Of a stretch of 64,000 nucleotides of DNA, positions 28,485 to 37,910 are shown one piece after another (positions within the stretch are counted from its first letter, which is position 1; each line of letters opens with the position of its first letter). The notes under the pieces are model-generated. The model was not told the origin of the DNA and searched no databases. It saw nothing but the letters and a program-made list of their open reading frames with translations. The DNA comes from Nitrospirota bacterium (lineage in GTDB: Bacteria > Nitrospirota > Thermodesulfovibrionia > UBA6902 > DSMQ01), in NCBI GenBank assembly GCA_016208965.1, contig JACQXB010000012.1:1-64000 (forward strand), given 5' to 3'. A program made the translations under genes and the position numbers.

Positions 28485-29387
28485 TTTTGTTATCGTCTGC
28501 ACAACCGCTGTCCAGAGACCATTAAAGGCAAGGGATGCCTTAGATGCCTCTATCTCAGAGTTAAATACCCCAAATACAGTAGGCCCGCTGCCACTCATCA
28601 TAGAGAATATAGCACCTTCCTCAACAAGTCTATTTTTTATATCAGCAATCACCGGGAACCTTTTTATAGCAACAGCCTCAAGGTCATTTGAAAGATTGCT
28701 GGCTGTTAAGAAATCGATAGAGAGTTTAATATTATCAACCTCTTGATTGCTTTTTGTCAACCTTGTGCTATGAAAGTGAACAGGCAGATTTTTATACGCC
28801 CAGGCTGTTGATATTTCTGCCATAGGTTTTACAAGAAGGATATTAAAAGATGTAAGTGTTTTAAGTTTGGTTATCTTCTCACCCCTGCCTTCCACAAATG
28901 CAAAAGAACCATTAAGAAAGAACGGGACATCAGAGCCTAATTTTTGGGCAATGGCATGGGTATTTGCCCTTGATAGATTAAGCCCCCATAACTTATTAAG
29001 TCCAATAATAGTTGCTGCTGCATCACTACTGCCTCCACCAAGCCCTGCACACATGGGGATATGTTTCTCCATATTTATATGCGCTCCTCGTTTTACCCCG
29101 CATTCTTTCTTTAAAAGCATGGCGGCCTTATAGACAAGGTTTTGCTCTGTTGGAATAGCCCCGATGCCTCGGGATGTTGTCAGTGATAAATCCCCGGCAC
29201 TTTTAAATGTTAAAGTGTCATAAAGGGTAATCTTCTGGATAAGGCTCTGAATCTCATGAAAGCCGTCGTCTCGCAGACCGAGGACACATAAGAACCAATT
29301 TATTTTTGCAGGAGCCTTTAAAGACAGTGATGAGTGACCCTTCGTCAGGCTCAGGGCAGGCTTAGTGACGAGTGACGAGGTTTTCAT
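28476..29387 (-). CDS. ispE: 4-diphosphocytidyl-2-C-methyl-D-erythritol kinase
   Basis: LKAPAKINWFLCVLGLRDDGFHEIQSL...PMCAGLGGGSSDAAATI; N-terminus carries repeat-derived residues. Confidence 0.94.
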   Translation of the reverse strand: MKTSSLVTKPALSLTKGHSSLSLKAPAKINWFLCVLGLRDDGFHEIQSLIQKITLYDTLTFKSAGDLSLTTSRGIGAIPTEQNLVYKAAMLLKKECGVKRGAHINMEKHIPMCAGLGGGSSDAAATIIGLNKLWGLNLSRANTHAIAQKLGSDVPFFLNGSFAFVEGRGEKITKLKTLTSFNILLVKPMAEISTAWAYKNLPVHFHSTRLTKSNQEVDNIKLSIDFLTASNLSNDLEAVAIKRFPVIADIKNRLVEEGAIFSMMSGSGPTVFGVFNSEIEASKASLAFNGLWTAVVQTITKED

Positions 29388-31132
29388 TGTTGCTCTTGAT
29401 TCTGTAACTTTAAATCTTGAATTTTCTTTTCAATCCTCTCCTTAAGTCCCTTTTCTCTTTCGTGGAATTTGAGGGATTTCTCCCAAGCGTCCAGCGCCTC
29501 TTTTTTGTTACTCATTTTCATATAGATATCGCCTAAGTGCTCAAATATAACAGGGTCGTCTCCTGTGAATTCTATCGCCTTTTTGATCTCCCGTAAGGCA
29601 TCCTCATAAAGGCCTTTTTTGAAATATACCCATCCAAGACTGTCCCGTATATAACCACTGTCAGGTTGTAATTCTATTGCCTTTTTTATAAGCTCCATTG
29701 CCTCATCCATGTTTATTCCTTTATCAGCATATGTGTACCCAAGGTAATTAAGGGCATCAACATGCTCTGGGTTAATCAGGAGAGTCTTTTTAAGTTGGGA
29801 GAACATTTCATCAATTTTATTTATCTTTTCGTATACCACTGCAAGCTGAAAATTTATTTCATCATCCTCGGGTGCTATTGTAATGCCCTTTTTGAGTATC
29901 TCTTCTGCCTTTGTGTACTCTTCAAGTTGAATATAAGAGACCCCAAGATATAGATATACTTCAGGCTTCTGGGTTTCAAAGGTTAGGATCTTCTCATATA
30001 ACTTTTTTGCCTCTTCGGTTTTTTTTGTCTTACCGTATAAATAGGCTAAATGAAAGAGAACCATGATATCATTAGGGTTAACATCTACAATTACCTTGAA
30101 CTGTTCTATAGCCTCTTCATATTTTCTTAATTCACTGAGCACACTTCCCAGAAGATACCGTGCGGTGATATTTTGGGGGTCTGCAGTGATAAGAAGGTTT
30201 AGTTCTTCTATTACCTTTTCGTATTGCTTGCTATCTATGTAAAGCCGTGCCATAATCAAATGAATCTGCATATTGTCAGGTTGTTTTTTAATTATCCCTT
30301 CTAACTGCTCCAATGCCTTGTCTAAGGATTTTTGTTTGATGTATATCTTAGCAAGTCTTTCTTTAATCTCTAAGTTATGAGGGTTCAGCTCTACTGCCTT
30401 TTCATAATTCTGTACCGCCTTGTCTAAATCTCCTGTGGTTTCATAAGTAAAACCCAATAAAATATAAACAGCATCATAACTCACTCCTAATCCTATAGTC
30501 TCTTCAAGTATCCTGACAGCCTCATCGTATTTCTTTGCCTCTACGTAAATATTGCCGAGATAATATCGTGCCATTACATTAGCAGGGTCTATAGTTAATA
30601 CATCTCTAAATGTTTTAATTGTTTCATCGTATTTTTTATCAATTGCATAAAGGGTGCCAAGATATATGTATGCCATCGTGTTTTTAGGATTTATTTTTAT
30701 TATTTTTTCATACATATCTCTTGCTTTCTCAAATTTTTTTTGACTGTTATAAAGCTCCCCGAGTAGAAACAAGGCAGGGACATAATCAGGCGCGCTCTTG
30801 TTTGCTGATTCTGCCATCTGAATTGAGTCTGCCACCTTCCCAGTTCTTAAAAATAGACGGCCTATATGTGTCTTAAGGTAGGGAGATTCGGGGTCCTCTT
30901 TTAGGGCATCCATATAGCGGGTTAAAGCCTTTTCCCAATCATGGGCGATCTCCTCCTCAACCCCGAGAATATAATGATAATAAGCCTCTTTTGAAGGCTG
31001 GAATTCCTCAATTTTCTCTGTCCTGCCTACAGTAGAGCATGAGTAAAAAAGAAAGATTGAAAAAATTGAAATGGATATTTTAATTATCTTCTTCATAATC
31101 TTATTATGACATAAAGAGGAAATGATTGACAA
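29384..31132 (-). CDS. TPR-repeat lipoprotein
   Basis: lipobox FYSC and many TPR units. Confidence 0.85.
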   Translation of the reverse strand: MSIISSLCHNKIMKKIIKISISIFSIFLFYSCSTVGRTEKIEEFQPSKEAYYHYILGVEEEIAHDWEKALTRYMDALKEDPESPYLKTHIGRLFLRTGKVADSIQMAESANKSAPDYVPALFLLGELYNSQKKFEKARDMYEKIIKINPKNTMAYIYLGTLYAIDKKYDETIKTFRDVLTIDPANVMARYYLGNIYVEAKKYDEAVRILEETIGLGVSYDAVYILLGFTYETTGDLDKAVQNYEKAVELNPHNLEIKERLAKIYIKQKSLDKALEQLEGIIKKQPDNMQIHLIMARLYIDSKQYEKVIEELNLLITADPQNITARYLLGSVLSELRKYEEAIEQFKVIVDVNPNDIMVLFHLAYLYGKTKKTEEAKKLYEKILTFETQKPEVYLYLGVSYIQLEEYTKAEEILKKGITIAPEDDEINFQLAVVYEKINKIDEMFSQLKKTLLINPEHVDALNYLGYTYADKGINMDEAMELIKKAIELQPDSGYIRDSLGWVYFKKGLYEDALREIKKAIEFTGDDPVIFEHLGDIYMKMSNKKEALDAWEKSLKFHEREKGLKERIEKKIQDLKLQNQEQQ

Positions 31133-31290
31133 ACAGAGGATAAGAGGATATCTATGCCGATTTCTTTCTCCCTAATTAAATCTTCAATACCCTCTCCCTT
31201 CAAAAATTTCTTTTTCCTTACATTTTTCTTTCATAACACTTTCTTACTTGATTGCACTCATAACATCGTTAACTGATTTTTAGAAAAAAA

Positions 31291-32085
31291 TTAAGAAAAG
31301 GTAGGGAACGCAGTAGTATGGAGCCTTTTGTTAAGCAGATGTTCTAAGTGTCTCTCAAGTATAAGGGAAAGTCCAGCGATTGTCTCCTGAGAAGGCTTGA
31401 GGCGAGTTACAATATAGATAGGCCATTTAATGCAATGTGAGTAAAAATTTACAATCCTGTGTGTTAGTTTTATTGGTTGTTCCCTTCTTGTAACTGGGGT
31501 TATCGCACATCTCGGGCATAAAGGTGTTCCTGAACCCTGATAGAAATCAAGGCTCCTCTTTCCACACTTACCGCATCCCTCAAGACGTGGGGCATAACCC
31601 AGGAGAACAAGCAAACGAATCTGTAAGATTAAATATAAGGTATCCTTTTGTTTTTGTTCTAAGGAGCCAATAATGTTCAGGGTATTAAATAGAAACGAAA
31701 AAAGCCTATTATTAGGTATGCCCTCAGGGGTAAGGGAGAGCAATATTTCTATGAGTTTTGATGTATTGGTAAAAACATGGAGATTTTCTCTTAAACAGTG
31801 GAATGAATTAATGATATCAGATTGGGTAATCTTAGGCATTGACTGTTCTTTTCCAATGAGGGAAATCCGTGCATGAGTAAGAGGTTCAAGGCTGCTTCCA
31901 AATCTGCTTTTTGTCTTTCGGGGGCTTTTTACAAATGCCTTGATTATTCCTTTGTTAAGCGTAAAATAGGTTACTATTAAATCAGCCTCTCCATATCTTT
32001 GTGTCTTGAGGACAATCCCCTCTGTCCTTGTTAACATTGCTACATGACGTTCCCAAAATCCTCGGGTTTTAGGTTTTTCAACCAC
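31291..32085 (-). CDS. recO: DNA repair protein RecO
   Basis: RTEGIVLKTQRYGEADLIVTYFT; CGKCGKR..CPRC. Confidence 0.9.
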   Translation of the reverse strand: MVEKPKTRGFWERHVAMLTRTEGIVLKTQRYGEADLIVTYFTLNKGIIKAFVKSPRKTKSRFGSSLEPLTHARISLIGKEQSMPKITQSDIINSFHCLRENLHVFTNTSKLIEILLSLTPEGIPNNRLFSFLFNTLNIIGSLEQKQKDTLYLILQIRLLVLLGYAPRLEGCGKCGKRSLDFYQGSGTPLCPRCAITPVTRREQPIKLTHRIVNFYSHCIKWPIYIVTRLKPSQETIAGLSLILERHLEHLLNKRLHTTAFPTFS

Positions 32086-32492
32086 TCCTCAAGTTCATCG
32101 CTATTTCTTCGCTCTATAACCTTCTCTTCTACAAAGATCGGCGCATTCGTCCTTACAGCCACAGCAATTGCATCAGAGGGCCTTGAGTCAATGGAAATCT
32201 CTGTTCCCCCTTTATCGACATAGATCGTAGCATAATATGTATTATCAACAAGCTCCGTGACCACAATCTTTGCTACCTTCATCTTTAGCCCGCTAAGTAC
32301 ATTTTTAATCAGGTCATGTGTGAGTGGCCTTGGGGTAGCAATATTGCCGAGGGCGAGGGCTATTGAATCTGCCTCTGGTTTGCCTATCCATATAGGGAGG
32401 GTATCTGTACCGTTGACCTCCTTTAAGAGGAGTATATACATACTGCTCCTCGGATCAAACAGTAACCCTTCTATTCTCATCTGCTTAAGCAC
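32040..32492 (-). CDS. bifunctional nuclease family (DUF151) protein
   Basis: LPIWIGKPEADSIALAL...ISIDSRPSDAIAVAVRTNAPIFV. Confidence 0.92.
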   Translation of the reverse strand: MLKQMRIEGLLFDPRSSMYILLLKEVNGTDTLPIWIGKPEADSIALALGNIATPRPLTHDLIKNVLSGLKMKVAKIVVTELVDNTYYATIYVDKGGTEISIDSRPSDAIAVAVRTNAPIFVEEKVIERRNSDELEEWLKNLKPEDFGNVM

Positions 32493-32540
32493 TTTATTAC
32501 CTTTAATTATTATAATCTTTTAGTCTTTTTATCTCAATAA

Positions 32541-33734
32541 TCATCTGAGATTTGATAGGGCATTCTCAATCCTGTCAAGCCCGGTTTTAATATTTTCCAT
32601 AGATGTTGCATAGGAAAGCCTTATATATCTATCATCTCCAAATGCTCCACCTGAAACTAAAGCCACCTTTGCCTCTTCAAGAAGATAAGAAGCTAAATCA
32701 AAGGATGAGTTTATTGGCTTATCGTTAAAAGTCTTATCATAGTAAGACGATACATTAGGGAAGGCATAAAATGCCCCTACGGGTTTCAGGCAGGTTATCC
32801 CTTTTATCTTGTTAAGACGCTCAATCATATATACCCTTCGCTTATCAAATTCCGAGACCATCCATGGGACAAAATCCTGCTTACCTGTAAGCGCCTCCAC
32901 CGCAGCCTTTTGTGCAATAGATGTTGGGTTTGATGTGGATTGGCTCTGGATGTTGGTCATGGCACTTATAATATCTTTTGGTCCTGCAGCAAAGCCAATC
33001 CTCCAGCCCGTCATAGCATGGGATTTTGAAAGCCCGTTTACCACTATTGTCCTCTGTTTTATTTCATTGCTTAGAGAGGCTATACTCACATGCCTGAATC
33101 TGTCGTAGAGGAGTTTTTCATAAATCTCATCAGAGATAACATAAAAATCATGCGCTATTGCAATCTCTGCTATTTCCTCAAGGGTTCTTCTATCATAGGC
33201 ACATCCTGTGGGGTTTGAGGGGCTATTTAAAATTAGTGCCTTTGTATTTTTTGATGTGTTAGCTTTGAGTAGGGCAGGGGTTATCTTAAATGAGTCCTTC
33301 TCATCTGTCTTCACTATAACAGGCGTAGCATCATTCAGTAACACCTGATCAGGATAGGAGACCCAGTACGGCGCAGGTATTATAACCTCATCGCCTAAAT
33401 CAAATAGCGCCTCAGCGATATTGTAAAGACTGTGTTTTGCACCACAGGAGATAATGATTTCATTTTTTTCATATGTAAGGTTATTGTCTTTTTTGAATTT
33501 CTCAACAACAGCTTCCTTTAGCTCATCAATGCCTCCAACAGGTGTGTACTTCGTAAAACCGTCTTTAATAGCCCTTATCGCTGCCTCTTTGATGTTATCC
33601 GGTGTATCAAAGTCAGGTTCCCCTACGCCAAAATTAATAACATCTACACCCTTAGCCCTGAGGGCTTTTGCCTTTGCATCAATTGCAAGTGTTGGGGAAG
33701 GTTTGATTGAGGTTGCTCTTTTTGATAGTCTCAT
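32541..33734 (-). CDS. PLP-dependent class I/II aminotransferase (aspartate aminotransferase-like)
   Basis: FGVGEPDFDTPDNIKEAA...NSPSNPTGCAY...VNGLSKSHAMTGWRIGFAAGP. Confidence 0.95.
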   Translation of the reverse strand: MRLSKRATSIKPSPTLAIDAKAKALRAKGVDVINFGVGEPDFDTPDNIKEAAIRAIKDGFTKYTPVGGIDELKEAVVEKFKKDNNLTYEKNEIIISCGAKHSLYNIAEALFDLGDEVIIPAPYWVSYPDQVLLNDATPVIVKTDEKDSFKITPALLKANTSKNTKALILNSPSNPTGCAYDRRTLEEIAEIAIAHDFYVISDEIYEKLLYDRFRHVSIASLSNEIKQRTIVVNGLSKSHAMTGWRIGFAAGPKDIISAMTNIQSQSTSNPTSIAQKAAVEALTGKQDFVPWMVSEFDKRRVYMIERLNKIKGITCLKPVGAFYAFPNVSSYYDKTFNDKPINSSFDLASYLLEEAKVALVSGGAFGDDRYIRLSYATSMENIKTGLDRIENALSNLR

Positions 33735-34732
33735 TTCTTTTGTTTCAGACTCGTATGATTCGCCGAGGCGAAAGAGTTAATACTCCGTATAATATCCTTT
33801 GCCGTTACTACAGCTGTGCCAAGCTCTCCTACAACTATACCTGCTGCATGGTTGGCAAATATTGCAGACTCTTTCATATTTGCACCTGCTGAATAACACA
33901 GTGTGAATGTTGCAATGACAGTGTCTCCTGCACCGGTTACATCGTATACCTTCCTTGCAAAGGTTGGTATATGAGTTACTTTTCCGCTTCCTTCAAAAAG
34001 ACTCATTCCACCTTCACCACGGGTTATCAATACAGCCTCACATTTAAGCTTTTTAAGTAAAGTTTCTCCTGCCATATTAAGTGTTTCTTCATCTGTTATC
34101 TCAATACCTGAACCAAAAGACGCCTCATTAATGTTTGGGGTTATAAAGCTGACTCCTTTATAATAATCAAAGTGCCCTATCTTAGGGTCAACCGCAATGA
34201 AGATGCCATTTGGTTTTGCAATTTCAATAAGTCCCTTTATCAGTTCTTGTGTTATTACACCTTTGCAATAATCAGATAATATTATGGCTTTTATCTCAGG
34301 CAGACAATCCTTGATATATTCAAGGATGAACGACTGGGTTGACGGGCTAATATCGGATTTAATTTCTTTATCAAAGCGAACCACCTGCTGATTGTGTGCA
34401 ATAATGCGGGTTTTTACTGTAGTGGGTCTATCTTTTTCAACAATGATTCCTTCTGTATTTACCCCTCTTTCTCTGAGTTCGTGGATTAAGACCCTACCCA
34501 TCTCATCTCTGCCAACTGTCCCTGCAACAAAAACCCTACCACCCAATGACAAGATGTTATTAACTACATTTGCGGCTCCCCCTAAAAGCAGGTTTTCCTC
34601 AGTTGTCTCTACAACAGGAACAGGTGCCTCAGGTGATATCCTCCTTACTTTACCCATAATATACCTGTCTACCATAAGGTCGCCAATAACAAGAATAGAT
34701 GCGTCAGGAAATTTTTTGATTAAATTTATCAT
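33731..34732 (-). CDS. D-glycero-beta-D-manno-heptose-7-phosphate kinase (RfaE1 type)
   Basis: ILVIGDLMVDRYIMGKVRRISPEAPVPVVE...LGGAANVVNN...DVTGAGDTVIATF. Confidence 0.92.
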   Translation of the reverse strand: MINLIKKFPDASILVIGDLMVDRYIMGKVRRISPEAPVPVVETTEENLLLGGAANVVNNILSLGGRVFVAGTVGRDEMGRVLIHELRERGVNTEGIIVEKDRPTTVKTRIIAHNQQVVRFDKEIKSDISPSTQSFILEYIKDCLPEIKAIILSDYCKGVITQELIKGLIEIAKPNGIFIAVDPKIGHFDYYKGVSFITPNINEASFGSGIEITDEETLNMAGETLLKKLKCEAVLITRGEGGMSLFEGSGKVTHIPTFARKVYDVTGAGDTVIATFTLCYSAGANMKESAIFANHAAGIVVGELGTAVVTAKDIIRSINSFASANHTSLKQKK

Positions 34733-34797
34733 TTTTTCAGTATTTCAATTTAGCATGAAAGCGTTATATTTGGCAACAACTACAGGGTGGTAAAAAT

Positions 34798-34839
34798 AAA
34801 AAGAATAGGGGGCACGAATCTTTGCCCCCTATTCTTTTT
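34798..34839. terminator. bidirectional Rho-independent terminator
   Basis: aaaaagaatagggggcacgaatctttgccccctattcttttt. Confidence 0.85.
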
Positions 34840-34844
34840 AGAAA

Positions 34845-35339
34845 CTACTTCTTTGCTGGAGCTGCTGGTGCAGCTGGTTTTGCTGGAACTGCAGGGGTTG
34901 CCGGCTTTGCCGGTGCCGCAGGTTCAGCAGCTTTTGCTTTCTCCTATTTGGCTTCCGCTATAGCAATGGACTTTGCTACATTCTTGCCATCCATCTCTAC
35001 ATACTTCACGGTCACCTTTGCTCCGACCTTGACATCAGCTAAGGTCTTTTTCTCCTTGCCGACTGTCACAGTGGTCTTGTCATCTACGGAAAACATGACA
35101 TCACCCTTTTTACCTTTTACAGCAAGGGTGTTGGCTTTTACATCCACTGCAGTGACTTCACCTGTGACCTGCTGTACCTTTGCAGGTGCCTTCTTCTCCT
35201 CAGCTTTGGCTGGGGCTGCCTCTTTCTTCTCTGCTGGAGCTGGGGCTGCCTTCTGCTCTACTGCAAAAGAAAGTCCTGCCACTGAAAAGACGAAGAGGAG
35301 TGATACTATAATGGCTATTACCTTATTCATAATAATCAC
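34845..35339 (-). CDS. secreted Ala/Pro/Lys-rich protein with in-frame TAG at 34944-34946 (ORF track: 34944-35339)
   Basis: signal peptide; after the TAG the same frame continues EKAKAAEPAAPAKPATPAVPAKPAAPAAPAKK and ends in a second TAG at 34845-34847. Confidence 0.65.
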
Positions 35340-35613
35340 CTCCCTCGTGTATAAATATAAGTCTCTTAATAGAGACTATAAGTTTTATTATAATGAGTTT
35401 TTTATTAAGCGAAAGATTTAAAAAGACAGTCTTTAACATGAAAGCCTTCCAATGCTAATTATTATAGCTCAAATTGGATAGAAATGGTTTTTTGCTCATC
35501 TTGGGGTAGTGTAAACTTTTCTGTTTAGCGCTTCTCAAACCAGACATTTTCACTTTGCTGTTACAGCTTTTCAACAAGCTCTTGAATTCTACAAAGGTTT
35601 CTGATAAGGTTTT

Positions 35614-36405
35614 ATGAGGATGACAAAAACTATTCACTATTCACCCCGGCCTCGCTCCGCGAAGCGGGGCGGGCTATTCACTATTTGCTGTGTCTTACTC
35701 GTAGCATGTGTTACAACGTCTGATATTGAGGATGTGAGAAATGCAGAAGTCCATTATAAACTCGGTATCTCTTATTTAGCCGAGCAAAGACTCAATGATG
35801 CCTTTATAGAGTTTCAGAAGGCTATTAAATTAGATCCTGAAGATAAAAATTCCATGAATGCCCTCGGATTGGTCAGCACAGAATTTGAGAAATATGACGA
35901 GGCTATTTCTTATTATAAGAGGGCCATAGCCATAGACCCTAACTACTCAGAAGCCATGAATAATCTCGGTATAACATACACAAAGATGGAGAACTGGGAT
36001 GAGGCAATTAATTATTTCAGGATGGCATTAGAAAATCCCATTTATATTACTCCTGATGTAGCATATTCAAACATGGGGTATGCCTTTTACAAAATCGGTG
36101 ACTACATAAATGCTCGGAATGCGATTAAGAATGCACTTCTCAGGGGACCAGACAACCCGCAAGCGATTTATATCCTCGGGCTTGTGCATGTGAAATTGGG
36201 TAAAGATGACGCTGCAATAGAAGAATTTAAAAAGGTAATTGCAATTGCCCCTGATTATATAGAGGCACACTGGGAACTTGCCAATGCTTACCATAGGGTA
36301 GGTAATAAGGAAAAGGCGGTTGAGTACTTTAGGGTAGTGTTTGGGAAGAGTAAGGATGATAAAAAGCGCAAAGAGGCATTACAGTATATAGAAATCCTTA
36401 GATAA
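35614..36405 (+). CDS. TPR lipoprotein (PilF/PilW-like)
   Basis: lipobox LVAC; TPR units; N-terminus partly encoded by repeat sequence. Confidence 0.75.
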   Translation: MRMTKTIHYSPRPRSAKRGGLFTICCVLLVACVTTSDIEDVRNAEVHYKLGISYLAEQRLNDAFIEFQKAIKLDPEDKNSMNALGLVSTEFEKYDEAISYYKRAIAIDPNYSEAMNNLGITYTKMENWDEAINYFRMALENPIYITPDVAYSNMGYAFYKIGDYINARNAIKNALLRGPDNPQAIYILGLVHVKLGKDDAAIEEFKKVIAIAPDYIEAHWELANAYHRVGNKEKAVEYFRVVFGKSKDDKKRKEALQYIEILR

Positions 36406-36573
36406 TGACTTAGATAATGAACCACCCTGCGTTTGTATTAGTATGGCTTTTGCTAATAATTATAAATTTTTTACGGTCAAACAAAAGTATTGACAAATCC
36501 GAATCCGTGCTGTATCTTTTTCACAATTAACTTATTTTTTTAATATAAACCCTCAAAAGAAAGGAGAATCGTT

Positions 36574-36846
36574 ATGACAAAGGCAGAACTTATTGATGCA
36601 GTGGCAGAAGGCGCTAAAATTTCAAAAGCAGCTGCTGCTAAAGCTGTTGATTCTGTTATTAACGGGATCAAGAAGGCACTTAAAAAGGGTGAAAGGGTAA
36701 CCCTTGTTGGTTTTGGTACTTTTTCTGTATCAAAGAGAAAAGCAAGGAAAGGGCGTAATCCACGAACAGGCGAGGAGATTAAGATTCCCGCTGCAAAGGT
36801 TCCAAAGTTCCGAGCGGGCAAGACACTTAAATCCGCAGTAAGGTAA
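36574..36846 (+). CDS. HU-family DNA-binding protein
   Basis: [73 protein letters not shown]. Confidence 0.96.
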   Translation: MTKAELIDAVAEGAKISKAAAAKAVDSVINGIKKALKKGERVTLVGFGTFSVSKRKARKGRNPRTGEEIKIPAAKVPKFRAGKTLKSAVR

Positions 36847-36948
36847 TTAATAACTAAAAGTAGAGATGAGCAAGGTATGAACCAGAACGGTTCATACCAA
36901 GTAGAGAGTAGAGAGAATACAAATAGTTTTTCTCTCTACTCTCTATAG

Positions 36949-37731
36949 TCAAGAAAATCCCAATTGCAATCGTTGGATACCATTTGCGCGTCCTGTCTTT
37001 GAATCTATATCAATCACAACAGCAGAAAGCATAGCAGGTCCTTTTGCAGGCTCAAAACGTTTAGGCATGTGTGTAAGAAATCTCTCTATTACTTGTTCTT
37101 TTATTACACCTATAACTGAATCCACCGGACCTGTCATGCCAACATCTGTTATGAAGGCAGTTCCCTTTGGCAATATCTTTTCATCTGCTGTCTGAACATG
37201 GGTGTGCGTTCCTATTACGGCAGTGACCTCTCCATCAAAAAGCCAGCCGAATGCTGATTTCTCAGAGGTAGCCTCCCCATGAAAGTCAATTATGATTATA
37301 TTAGTTTCTGTCTTAAGTTTTGCGACCTCTCTCTTTGCAACCTGGAATGGGCAATCCATCTGACCCATAAATACCCTTCCAGAGACATTGAGGACAGCTA
37401 TCTTTTCTCCACTGCTAATTTTTGTGACAAAGCTTCCATATCCAGGGACGCCCTCGGGATAATTCGCCGGTCTTAATAGCCTGTTTTCTCGTGTAATGTA
37501 TTGGATAGCCTCTTTTTTATCCCATATGTGGTTTCCTGATGTAAGGACATCAATACCCATAGAGAATAACTCCTTTGCTATATCCTCTGTAATACCAACA
37601 CCACCTGCGGCATTTTCTGCATTCGCTACTATAAAGTCTGTCTTTACCCTTTCTGTTATCTTAGGGAGCCCCTCTTTTAGGGTGCTCCTGCCCGCCCTAC
37701 CTACAATGTCTCCTATGAATAATACTTTCAT
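36949..37731 (-). CDS. TIGR00282/YmdB-family metallophosphoesterase
   Basis: MKVLFIGDIVGRAGR...ANAENAAGGVGIT...TSGNHIWDKKE. Confidence 0.94.
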   Translation of the reverse strand: MKVLFIGDIVGRAGRSTLKEGLPKITERVKTDFIVANAENAAGGVGITEDIAKELFSMGIDVLTSGNHIWDKKEAIQYITRENRLLRPANYPEGVPGYGSFVTKISSGEKIAVLNVSGRVFMGQMDCPFQVAKREVAKLKTETNIIIIDFHGEATSEKSAFGWLFDGEVTAVIGTHTHVQTADEKILPKGTAFITDVGMTGPVDSVIGVIKEQVIERFLTHMPKRFEPAKGPAMLSAVVIDIDSKTGRANGIQRLQLGFS

Positions 37732-37905
37732 GATTCAAGATTCATCCCGAATAAGTCGGGACAGGATATAAGATACAGAGCATTGCAAATTGTAAAATTA
37801 ACAATTAGCATTTCAAATTTAAAATGCTAATTTTGTCCCGACTATTCGGGAATAATTTTAAAATATATTCTGTTTTAAATATCCTGCATCTTGTATCGTG
37901 TATTG
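37732..37905. repeat. composite palindromic repeat, copy 1
   Basis: shares long near-identical blocks with 60271-60434. Confidence 0.8.
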
Positions 37906-37910
37906 TTTTT

